Assembly: GCA_019661795.1 (NCBI GenBank)
Contig: JAIFWQ010000006.1
Coordinates: forward strand, 1-11,391
Direction of reading: 5' to 3'
Length of the DNA: 11,391 nt
Source: Candidatus Parcubacteria bacterium
GTDB taxonomy: Bacteria > Patescibacteriota > Minisyncoccia > Phycocordibacterales > UBA6065
Shown: piece after piece, positions 1-4,756 of the stretch
Layout: every line of letters starts with the position of its first letter
How positions within the stretch are numbered: the stretch's first letter is position 1
Program-made: the position numbers and the translations under genes
The notes under the pieces: model-generated
Databases searched by the model: none
Told to the model about the DNA's origin: nothing
The model's input: the letters and a program-made list of their open reading frames with translations, nothing else

Positions 1-251
1 GAGCCGGAGTCGACGACGTTTCCGTAGGTGATGATGCCGTGCTTGAACGACAGGCCGCTTCTCTCATAGATGATGCCGACGCATCCTTTCGGTATCTCCA
101 TTTTATAGCCTGTATTTATGGCGGCGCGCTCCATGGGCGCGAGCACGATGCGTTCGCCCACGAAGAGCCCGAAGCCGGCGTCCCCTTCGAGGTCGTATTT
201 CGGCATCGGCACGCTTTCGCGGACGCGGACGATTTTTAGAGTCTTTCTCAT
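1..251 (-). CDS. dut: dUTPase-family nucleotidohydrolase, N-terminal part (gene runs off the left edge)
   Basis: The first 83 codons of a minus-strand gene are present; the rest lies left of base 1. Family members hydrolyse dUTP to dUMP and PPi as homotrimers, which keeps uracil out of DNA and supplies dUMP. Visible motifs are motif I at residues 24-30 (DAGFGLF), motif II at 63-72 (ERSGLSFKHG) and the start of motif III at 77-84 (GNVVDSGS), where D81 aligns with the catalytic water-activating Asp. Two positions are unusual: motif I normally reads AGxDL but has Gly28 instead of Asp, and the residue after DSG, normally the sugar-stacking Tyr, is Ser84. The ATG at 249-251 is chosen because a TGATATAGT extended -10 ends exactly 6 nt upstream and no Shine-Dalgarno is present. 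The family call is firm; substrate and activity are uncertain. Confidence 0.85.
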   Translation of the reverse strand, partial: MRKTLKIVRVRESVPMPKYDLEGDAGFGLFVGERIVLAPMERAAINTGYKMEIPKGCVGIIYERSGLSFKHGIITYGNVVDSG

Positions 252-257
252 AAAATC

Positions 258-266
258 ACTATATCA
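258..266 (-). promoter_or_regulatory. Extended -10 promoter of dut, predicted leaderless
   Basis: On the minus strand the sequence reads TGATATAGT, then six bases (GATTTT), then the ATG. The hexamer TATAGT matches TATAAT at 5 of 6 positions and carries the TGn extension. With the usual 6-8 nt from -10 to start site, transcription would begin at or next to the A of the ATG. No good -35 is seen: the expected place lies in the T-run of the tmk terminator. Confidence 0.65.
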
Positions 267-275
267 ACTAACAAA

Positions 276-307
276 GAAAGAAAAAAGCCGCGCAGAGGGT
301 GCGCGGC
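276..307 (-). terminator. Intrinsic terminator of tmk
   Basis: GCCGCGCA at 287-294 pairs with TGCGCGGC at 300-307 around a 5-nt loop. On the minus strand the stem is followed by TTTTTTCTTTC. It begins 5 nt after the tmk stop and its T-run leads straight into the dut promoter. Confidence 0.85.
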
Positions 308-312
308 TTTGC

Positions 313-948
313 CTAGCCGAACAATGGGTCGAGGACTTTCTCTACCGATTCCCAGACAGCCTCCTTTGACGGATGGGCGTCGATCACCTTTACGCGATCC
401 GCATTCTTTTCTGCGAAGCGGCGGTAGCCGTCCCGGACGCGAGCGTGCAGATCCGCTCCTCGTTCGTCGAAATAATTCGTCACGCCGGTCTCTGCTTTCC
501 TCGCCGCCACCCTCTTCATTCCCTCTTCGGGGCTGATATCGAGGATGATGTAGAGGTCGGGAACTATCTGCGGCACGAGCGAAGCGCGTAAGGAATCGAA
601 CAATCCGAACAGATGATGACATTCCATTCCGAAGATCTGGTACGCCCATGACGAAGCGTCGAACCTGTCACAGAAAACGTTTCTGCCCTCTGTGAGGGCC
701 GGCTCGACTACCTTGCGGAGGTGGTGCGATCTGCCGGAGAAAGCCTGGGTCACCTGCTCGTATCCGTTCAGATCCTTGGAGAACGGAGACGTGAGCACGA
801 GATAGCGGGGACCTTTCTCCGCGAACTCGGTGCCTCCGATCTCCCTCGTGAACAGCGCATCCGGATATTTTTCTTTGAGCCGTTCAATAACGGTCGATTT
901 GCCGGAGCCTTCGCAGCCCTCTATCACGATGAATTTTCCTCTTTTCAT
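313..948 (-). CDS. tmk: Thymidylate kinase (dTMP kinase)
   Basis: A cytoplasmic P-loop NMP kinase of 211 aa, the normal family length. It phosphorylates dTMP to dTDP with ATP, the step after thymidylate synthase. The Walker A loop is at residues 11-19 (GCEGSGKST). The TRE-x-GGT segment is at 34-40, with Ile where the family usually has Pro. The DR(F/Y) base- and phosphate-binding motif follows as DRFDASSWAYQ around 94-104. An Arg-rich lid segment (KRVAARKAE) lies near 145-153. The gene is monocistronic, bounded by terminators on both sides. The start at 946-948 is supported by an extended -10 exactly 6 nt upstream and by the P-loop lying at its usual distance from the N-terminus. Whether it also accepts 5-methyl-dCMP or dCMP cannot be read from sequence. 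Confidence 0.93.
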   Translation of the reverse strand: MKRGKFIVIEGCEGSGKSTVIERLKEKYPDALFTREIGGTEFAEKGPRYLVLTSPFSKDLNGYEQVTQAFSGRSHHLRKVVEPALTEGRNVFCDRFDASSWAYQIFGMECHHLFGLFDSLRASLVPQIVPDLYIILDISPEEGMKRVAARKAETGVTNYFDERGADLHARVRDGYRRFAEKNADRVKVIDAHPSKEAVWESVEKVLDPLFG

Positions 949-954
949 ATTCCC

Positions 955-963
955 AATGTATCA
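955..963 (-). promoter_or_regulatory. Extended -10 promoter of tmk, predicted leaderless
   Basis: The minus strand reads TGATACATT, six bases (GGGAAT), then ATG. The hexamer TACATT follows TGn and ends 6 nt before the start codon, which predicts a start site at the ATG. It lies only a few bases past the T-run of the preceding terminator, so any -35 would have to sit inside that hairpin. Confidence 0.6.
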
Positions 964-992
964 AATAAAAAGCGCCGGTACGAGACCGGCGC
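964..992 (-). terminator. Intrinsic terminator of the 60-aa ORF
   Basis: GCGCCGGT at 972-979 pairs perfectly with ACCGGCGC at 985-992 around a 5-nt loop. On the minus strand it is followed by TTTTTATTT. It starts 4 nt past the TGA of the small ORF, which supports that ORF as a real transcription unit. Confidence 0.85.
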
Positions 993-996
993 GGGT

Positions 997-1179
997 TCAA
1001 ACGGCTGCCCCGAACATGAGGTTCGAGCTTCGGGTCCTCTTTTGAATCCTATCGAGCTCCCGAAGGAAGTCAGGCACGTCGCTCGAACGTCGCGATCTGA
1101 CCCTGACGGGAGTTCCTATGAATCCCGCTTTTCGCAGCGAGCGATGCGCGATGACGCTCGGATGTAATGCTTTTTTCAT
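997..1179 (-). CDS. Hypothetical basic protein, 60 aa
   Basis: I do not recognise this protein. It starts MKKALHPSVIAHRS and is rich in Arg/Lys and Ser, with no membrane segment and no Cys pair. It could be a small nucleic-acid-binding or ribosome-associated protein, but nothing specific supports that. The case for a real gene is positional: the reading frame fills the space between two intrinsic terminators (1211-1240 behind it and 964-992 after its stop), and TGTTATTCT, an extended -10, lies 10 nt upstream of the ATG. No Shine-Dalgarno is seen. The frame stays open upstream to 1236, but that extension would run through the preceding terminator hairpin, so the ATG at 1177-1179 is preferred. 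The alternative is a non-coding transcript. Confidence 0.5.
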   Translation of the reverse strand: MKKALHPSVIAHRSLRKAGFIGTPVRVRSRRSSDVPDFLRELDRIQKRTRSSNLMFGAAV

Positions 1180-1189
1180 ATCTTGAGCA

Positions 1190-1198
1190 AGAATAACA
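1190..1198 (-). promoter_or_regulatory. Possible extended -10 for the 60-aa ORF
   Basis: The minus strand reads TGTTATTCT, with 10 nt to the ATG at 1179. TATTCT matches the -10 consensus at 4 of 6 positions and has a TGn extension. It predicts a leader of only about 2-4 nt. It lies just downstream of the terminator at 1211-1240. Confidence 0.4.
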
Positions 1199-1210
1199 GA
1201 TTGAGCATAA

Positions 1211-1240
1211 AACAAAAGCGGGTGTCCAGTCGACACCCGC
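1211..1240 (-). terminator. Intrinsic terminator of the glyA / 46-aa ORF unit
   Basis: GCGGGTGTC at 1218-1226 pairs perfectly with GACACCCGC at 1232-1240 around a 5-nt loop. On the minus strand it is followed by TTTTGTTTT. It lies 5 nt past the TAG of the 46-aa ORF, so glyA and that ORF probably share one transcript ending here. Confidence 0.85.
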
Positions 1241-1245
1241 CTTGA

Positions 1246-1386
1246 CTATGCCGCGAGTCTGAAGCGGCTTCGGAGCCTTGCGAGCTTGCAACGGAGGTAG
1301 ATCACCGTGGATACGAGCTTGCGGAGGGCCAACCGTTCGGTCGGCAGTTTTTGAGGAGCGGGATTCATGTGGGCGACTGTTCCCAT
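1246..1386 (-). CDS. Hypothetical Arg/Lys-rich small protein, 46 aa, downstream of glyA
   Basis: I do not recognise this protein. It reads MGTVAHMNPAPQKLPTERLA and continues into a basic, probably helical C-terminal half rich in Arg, Lys and Leu, ending RFRLAA. It follows the glyA stop after 8 nt and is itself followed at once by an intrinsic terminator, so it is very likely co-transcribed with glyA. The ATG at 1384-1386 has AGGTGA about 5 nt upstream, one of the few Shine-Dalgarno sequences in this window. A tandem ATG at 1387-1389 would add one Met but sits too close to that site. Being encoded in the last part of an SHMT transcript says nothing certain about function; RNA binding is a guess from composition only. 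Confidence 0.5.
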   Translation of the reverse strand: MGTVAHMNPAPQKLPTERLALRKLVSTVIYLRCKLARLRSRFRLAA

Positions 1387-1394
1387 CATATCAC

Positions 1395-2564
1395 CTATTT
1401 CCTTCGCAACGCCCTGTCTATCTTCCGGGCGAGGGCGATCATGTCTTTTTCCTTCGCTCCGCGGGTGGTTTCCCCTGCCGTGCCGAGGCGTATGCCTGAT
1501 GGGTCGACCGGCGGGCGCGCATCGAACGGGATCGCGTTCTTGTTCACGATGATGCCTGCGGCTTCGAGAGCGTCGCTCGCCTCTTTGCCGCCTATTCCCT
1601 GCGACGCGACATCGACGAGGATGAGATGGCTGTCGGTGCCGCCCGATATGATCCTCCAGCCGAGCTTCTTCAATTCGGCGGCGAGGGCCTGCGCGTTCTT
1701 TATGACTTGTCGTGCGTATTTTTTAAATGCTGGAGACGCCGCTTCTTTTAAAGCCACCGCGATAGCCGCGGTCTGATTCATGTGAGGCCCGCCCTGAAGC
1801 CCCGGGAAGACGGCTTTGTCTATCTTTTTATTGAGCTCGCGCGCGTCTTTTTTGGCGAATATGAGAGCGCCTCGCGGACCGCGAAGGGTTTTGTGCGTCG
1901 TGGTGGTGACGATATCGGCGTATAGAAATGGGGACGGATATGCCCCGCCGGCGACCAATCCGGCGATGTGCGACATGTCCACCATGAGATACGCGCCGCA
2001 TGCGTCGGCTATGTCGCGAAATCTCTTCCAATCGATCATGCGCGGATACGCCGTGAAGCCGGCGATGATCATCTTCGGCATTTCGCGAAGGGCGATATCG
2101 CGGAGATTCTCATAATCGAGCGTTTCGGAATCTTTCGAGACGCCGTACGGCACCTGCGTCCAGAATTTCCCTGTCGCTGATACCTTGTGGCCGTGCGTGA
2201 GATGCCCGCCCTGGTCGAGGGACATGCCCATGACTTTGTCGCCCTTCTCCAGGAGCGCGACGTAGACGGCGAGATTCGCCGGGGATCCGGAGAGCGCCTG
2301 CGTATTGACGTGCCATTCTTCGGGAGAGAGCCCGAAAAGCTCTAAAGCCCGCTCCGCCGCGAGGTTCTCGACCTTGTCGACGACCGAATTGCCGCCATAG
2401 TAGCGTTTGCCGGGATATCCTTCGGCGTATTTATTCGTGAGCTCGGAACCGAGGGCATCGAGCACGTCCTTCGATACGTAATTCTCCGAAGCGATGAGGT
2501 TTATAGCCTTCTTTTGCCTCGCCTGTTCGGCTTTGATCAGCTTTTCTATCTGCTTGTCCTTCAT
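1395..2564 (-). CDS. glyA: Serine hydroxymethyltransferase
   Basis: A cytoplasmic PLP enzyme. It converts serine and THF to glycine and 5,10-methylene-THF, the one-carbon donor for thymidylate-synthase-type enzymes and for FolD. The protein is 389 aa, somewhat shorter than the usual 410-420. Conserved segments in order are the substrate loop NKYAEGYPGKRYYGG (about 44-58), GGHLTHGH (about 119-126), DMSHIAGLVAGG (about 196-207), the PLP-lysine motif TTTTHKTLRGPRG (about 220-232) with the Schiff-base Lys, SGGTDSHL (about 307-314) and the carboxylate-binding Arg in GIRLGTAGETTRG near the C-terminus. The start at 2562-2564 has an extended -10 ending 6 nt upstream and no Shine-Dalgarno. Its position near thyA and folA homologues fits supply of methylene-THF. 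Confidence 0.96.
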   Translation of the reverse strand: MKDKQIEKLIKAEQARQKKAINLIASENYVSKDVLDALGSELTNKYAEGYPGKRYYGGNSVVDKVENLAAERALELFGLSPEEWHVNTQALSGSPANLAVYVALLEKGDKVMGMSLDQGGHLTHGHKVSATGKFWTQVPYGVSKDSETLDYENLRDIALREMPKMIIAGFTAYPRMIDWKRFRDIADACGAYLMVDMSHIAGLVAGGAYPSPFLYADIVTTTTHKTLRGPRGALIFAKKDARELNKKIDKAVFPGLQGGPHMNQTAAIAVALKEAASPAFKKYARQVIKNAQALAAELKKLGWRIISGGTDSHLILVDVASQGIGGKEASDALEAAGIIVNKNAIPFDARPPVDPSGIRLGTAGETTRGAKEKDMIALARKIDRALRRK

Positions 2565-2570
2565 CGCTTG

Positions 2571-2579
2571 AATATATCA
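2571..2579 (-). promoter_or_regulatory. Extended -10 promoter of glyA, predicted leaderless
   Basis: The minus strand reads TGATATATT, six bases (CAAGCG), then ATG. The hexamer TATATT matches the consensus at 5 of 6 positions with a TGn extension and has the same 6-nt spacing as the dut, tmk and folD promoters. It is back to back with the plus-strand promoter at 2590-2618. Confidence 0.65.
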
Positions 2580-2589
2580 CAGAGGCTAT

Positions 2590-2618
2590 TTGTCCGCTTC
2601 CCATATGCGTGTTTAAAT
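2590..2618 (+). promoter_or_regulatory. Promoter of the small plus-strand gene
   Basis: TTGTCC at 2590-2595, a 17-nt spacer, then TTAAAT at 2613-2618. This is a fair sigma-70-type promoter, with TG one base before the hexamer. The predicted start near 2625 gives a short leader containing AAGAGG (2639-2644), 6 nt before the ATG at 2651. Confidence 0.55.
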
Positions 2619-2650
2619 GAGGTCAGGAACCCCGCCAAAAGAGGCTCTAA

Positions 2651-2842
2651 ATGAATGATAAAGAGGTCAAGAAAGAGGTCAAAGATCTTCTCCGAAAGAA
2701 AGGAGGTGAAATGGAATGGCTCGAGCTTATAGAAATAATCTTGAAGATGAAAGGCTGTCTCTCCGAGTCGCACGCGATCATCGTCGACATGCAGGCCGAA
2801 AAGATCCTCAAGATCGACAAGCTCAAAGTCCGTCTCCTCTGA
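2651..2842 (+). CDS. Hypothetical small protein, 63 aa (or 43 aa from an internal start)
   Basis: I do not recognise this protein. From the ATG at 2651 it has a Lys/Glu-rich first 20 residues (MNDKEVKKEVKDLLRKK), then a likely amphipathic helix (EWLELIEIILKMKG), a Cys at about residue 36, and a second helical stretch ending KVRLL. It has no signal peptide or clear domain. It carries its own promoter and a strong terminator, so it is a stand-alone gene between divergent glyA and the convergent deaminase gene. The 2651 start has AAGAGG 6 nt upstream. An in-frame ATG at 2711 follows a 10-nt perfect anti-Shine-Dalgarno match (2700-2709), and codons change there from A/T-ending to mostly C/G-ending. 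The shorter 43-aa product may therefore be the main or a second form. Confidence 0.65.
   Translation: MNDKEVKKEVKDLLRKKGGEMEWLELIEIILKMKGCLSESHAIIVDMQAEKILKIDKLKVRLL
2700..2709 (+). promoter_or_regulatory. Perfect internal Shine-Dalgarno site before ATG 2711
   Basis: AAGGAGGTGA is fully complementary over 10 nt to the canonical 16S rRNA 3' tail. The GGAGG core ends 4 nt before the in-frame ATG at 2711. It is the strongest ribosome binding site in the window and lies inside the longer reading of the small gene, so it bears on start choice. Confidence 0.6.
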
Positions 2843-2853
2843 TCGATCGTTTC

Positions 2854-2884
2854 GCCGGCGCGCACTGATGCGCGCCGGCTTTTT
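2854..2884 (+). terminator. Intrinsic terminator of the small plus-strand gene
   Basis: GCCGGCGCGC at 2854-2863 pairs perfectly with GCGCGCCGGC at 2870-2879 around ACTGAT, followed by TTTTT on the plus strand. On the minus strand no T-run follows, so for the convergent deaminase gene it would be a hairpin without a U-tract. Confidence 0.9.
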
Positions 2885-2889
2885 AATCT

Positions 2890-3387
2890 CTATTTTTTCC
2901 TGCCGAAAAGCTCGAACGCGTTATCGACGACGTACACGTTCGCTATGCCTGCGGCGAGCATGCTGTCCCAGCAGGGCTTGCAGCACCAAAAATGGCCATA
3001 GAGATAGACATCGGCGCCTTTCACGGCATCCGCGCCGGCTTTGGACAGGGCGTCGCGCACCGCGCCGCTTTCGGCATGGTCATGATGCGTCGAACAGCCC
3101 GGACAGAGCCAGTATTTCGTGCCCGACTTGATCTTGAGCAGTTTGCGGACGCACCAGCCTTTCCTATGAAGCTCGATGAGCTTGGGATGCGTGAAGCCGG
3201 CCTGGTTCGCCGCCGATCCAATGGCTTCGCTCCGTTTGACGACGACTGCGCCGGTCGAATGATTGAGATCGGTCGACTGGGTGTCGCGGACGCGTTTAGC
3301 CTGCGACATGAACGGGTCGATCGCCGAGACGGAAAATATTTCCCTGCCTTCGGGAAGATACGGTATGCTCCAGGGGACTTTCATCAT
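2890..3387 (-). CDS. Cytidine/deoxycytidylate deaminase family protein (dCMP deaminase-like)
   Basis: A zinc-dependent deaminase, 165 aa from the chosen start, most like dCMP deaminases, which turn dCMP into dUMP. The substrate-side strand reads TGAVVVK (about 45-51). The zinc ligand and catalytic Glu are H104 and E106 in HAE. The second zinc motif is C136-x-x-C139 in WCCKPCW, where Cys replaces the usual Pro of PCxxC. An extra CPGC pair at 95-98 could bind a second, structural zinc. Start choice is uncertain: ATGs at 3396, 3387 and 3384, and a TTG at 3405, are all in frame. I prefer 3387, since MMKVPWSIPYLPEG looks like a natural N-terminus and TACTAT, a -10-like hexamer, lies 7 nt upstream. 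It is transcribed divergently from the thyA homologue out of a shared gap of under 40 bp, implying linked function. It might act on 5-methyl-dCMP as well as, or instead of, dCMP. Confidence 0.85.
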   Translation of the reverse strand: MMKVPWSIPYLPEGREIFSVSAIDPFMSQAKRVRDTQSTDLNHSTGAVVVKRSEAIGSAANQAGFTHPKLIELHRKGWCVRKLLKIKSGTKYWLCPGCSTHHDHAESGAVRDALSKAGADAVKGADVYLYGHFWCCKPCWDSMLAAGIANVYVVDNAFELFGRKK

Positions 3388-3389
3388 GC

Positions 3390-3418
3390 TGGCCATAGTA
3401 TCCAATAGAACCTATAAT
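3390..3418 (+). promoter_or_regulatory. thyA-operon promoter, predicted leaderless, overlapping the divergent deaminase promoter
   Basis: TGGCCA at 3390-3395, a 17-nt spacer and a perfect TATAAT at 3413-3418, which ends exactly 6 nt before the ATG at 3425. The minus-strand candidate -10 for the deaminase gene (TACTAT, 3395-3400) touches the -35, so the two promoters probably cannot be occupied at once. This would couple expression of the two genes. Confidence 0.7.
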
Positions 3419-3424
3419 TTCAAC

Positions 3425-4261
3425 ATGACGAATTTCGACCGGATATACCAGAACGCCCTCAAGGAGATCATGGAGAAAGGCATCGAGGAGACGAACCGCC
3501 GCACCGGCCACAAGACCAAGGCGATCCCGGGCCTGACGTTCTCTTTCGACATCGAAAAAGAAGGCTTCCCTGTCCTTACCCTCCGCAAAATCCCCATCCG
3601 CGTCTTCGTGGCCGAACAGATATGGTTCATATCGGGATCGAGGAAGCCGGAGGATTTCCTGCGCGATTACACCAAGATCTGGGACGATTTCACCAATCCC
3701 AATGACGTGGTCACGGTCGCCTACGGCTATCGCTGGCGCAAGCATTTCGGCCGCGACCAGCTCGGCAAGCTCGTCGAGCTCCTGTCGAACGACCCGTCGT
3801 CGCGCCACGGCGTCATCGTCACGTGGGATCCGACTTCCGACGGGCTCGGCGGCTCGAATAAAAAGAACGTGCCCTGCCCGTTCACGTTCACCGTCAATAT
3901 CATCGGCGGCAAACTCCACCTGCACAACGTCATCCGCTCGAACGACATGATCCTCGGATGCCCCCATGACGTGGCTGGCTTCGCCCTTCTCCAATGCATC
4001 CTCGCCCAGAAGCTCGGCGTGAAGCCTGGCGTCTACACGCACACCGTATCGAACGCCCATATATACGACGTCCATTACGAAGCGGCGGAAGAGATCATGC
4101 GAAGGACGAACGACCACAAGAGCATCGTCCTCGACCTGCCCGCAGATTCGTTCAAGCGCGCCGAAGAAAAAGACCAGTCGCTCGCCGACGATATCATCAA
4201 CGGCCTTTCCAGCCAGTATCAGCCGGGCGAAGCGATCAAAGGCCTTAAGATAGTGCTCTAA
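3425..4261 (+). CDS. thyA: Thymidylate synthase family protein with a dCMP-type specificity residue (Asn to Asp)
   Basis: A 278-aa cytoplasmic methylene-THF-dependent pyrimidine-C5 methyltransferase-fold protein; ThyA makes dTMP and DHF from dUMP. Conserved features are RRTG (25-28), the catalytic-network Glu64 in AEQIWFISG, the cross-subunit phosphate loop SSRHG (125-129), nucleophile C151 in NVPCPF, phosphate Arg171 and Ser172 in RSND, and HIY at 212-214. Aligned without gaps from the Cys, three residues depart from E. coli ThyA: H147 becomes Pro152, R127 becomes His128, and the uracil-reading N177 becomes Asp182 (GCPHDVAG instead of GxPFNIAS). Asp here is the hallmark of dCMP hydroxymethylases, and the N-to-D change in ThyA is known to shift it toward dCMP. 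The product could thus be 5-methyl- or 5-hydroxymethyl-dCMP rather than dTMP. Frame upstream of 3425 is open but overlaps the divergent gene; a TATAAT exactly 6 nt before 3425 fixes this start. Family certain; substrate open. Confidence 0.9.
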   Translation: MTNFDRIYQNALKEIMEKGIEETNRRTGHKTKAIPGLTFSFDIEKEGFPVLTLRKIPIRVFVAEQIWFISGSRKPEDFLRDYTKIWDDFTNPNDVVTVAYGYRWRKHFGRDQLGKLVELLSNDPSSRHGVIVTWDPTSDGLGGSNKKNVPCPFTFTVNIIGGKLHLHNVIRSNDMILGCPHDVAGFALLQCILAQKLGVKPGVYTHTVSNAHIYDVHYEAAEEIMRRTNDHKSIVLDLPADSFKRAEEKDQSLADDIINGLSSQYQPGEAIKGLKIVL

Positions 4262-4752
4262 TGAAGATATTTATCATCGCCGCGGTGACGGCAGACGGAT
4301 TCATAGCCAAAAACGAGAACCACGCGGCGTCGTGGACTTCGAAAGCCGACAAGAACTTCTTCAAAGAGACGACCAAGCGCGCCGGCGTCATCGTCATGGG
4401 CTCGAGGACGTATGAGACCATCGGAAAGCCCCTCCCCGGAAGGCGCAATATCGTGCTCTCGAGGACGAAGAAGTTCGAAGGCGTCGAGGTGTCGGCGGAA
4501 TCGCCGACAGAGCTCGCGTCGAGGCTCGAGAAAGAGGGCGTGAAAGAGATCGCCATCTGCGGCGGCGCTTCGGTCTATACGGAATTCATGAAAGCCGGCC
4601 TCGTCGACGCTCTTTATCTGACCGTCGAACCTATTCTCTTCGGCGCGGGCATGACCATGTTCCGCGAACCGATCGACGCGAAGCTCGAATTGAAAGAAGC
4701 TCGCCCTATCGGCGACGGGGCGGTAGTATTAGAATACATCGTGATACGATAA
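4261..4752 (+). CDS. folA: Dihydrofolate reductase
   Basis: A 163-aa NADPH-dependent enzyme reducing DHF to THF. Landmarks are an N-terminal strand and loop (IIAAVTADGFIAKN), the W25 loop followed by D30 in SKADKNFFKETT at the place of the substrate-binding acid, the cofactor segment VMGSRTYETIGKPLPGRRN (about 44-62) and CGGASVY (about 100-106). The length is typical for bacteria. The ATG overlaps the TAA of the thyA homologue by one base (TAATG) and has no Shine-Dalgarno, so translation is probably coupled by termination-reinitiation. This tight coupling implies that the upstream enzyme oxidises THF to DHF, i.e. it transfers a methyl group reductively. A pure hydroxymethylase would leave THF and would not need DHFR. 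Confidence 0.92.
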   Translation: MKIFIIAAVTADGFIAKNENHAASWTSKADKNFFKETTKRAGVIVMGSRTYETIGKPLPGRRNIVLSRTKKFEGVEVSAESPTELASRLEKEGVKEIAICGGASVYTEFMKAGLVDALYLTVEPILFGAGMTMFREPIDAKLELKEARPIGDGAVVLEYIVIR

Positions 4753-4756
4753 CGAA

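Noticed and set aside
1070..1499. Overlapping frames of 61-148 codons on both strands between tmk and glyA
   Set aside because: They cross terminator hairpins or run antisense to glyA. Only the two small frames that fit between terminators are kept.
2716..2866. Out-of-frame ATG at 2716, spaced 9 nt from the strong Shine-Dalgarno, opening a frame of about 50 codons
   Set aside because: The frame ends inside the first arm of the terminator stem and has worse codon use than the frame from 2711, though spacing to the site is good.
3388..3405. TTG start at 3405 or ATG at 3396 for the deaminase
   Set aside because: Both remain possible, but the -10-like TACTAT lies inside these extensions, and the natural-looking N-terminus begins at 3387 or 3384.
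3263..3424. N-terminal extension of the thyA homologue to 3263
   Set aside because: It would overlap the divergent deaminase gene by more than 120 bp and precede the family's normal N-terminus. The TATAAT before 3425 marks the real start.
3296..4117. 273-codon minus-strand frame opposite the thyA homologue
   Set aside because: It is antisense to a clearly conserved enzyme. Its low-complexity Asp/Glu/Arg/Val content is the usual shadow of GC-rich codons, and it has no own start signals.
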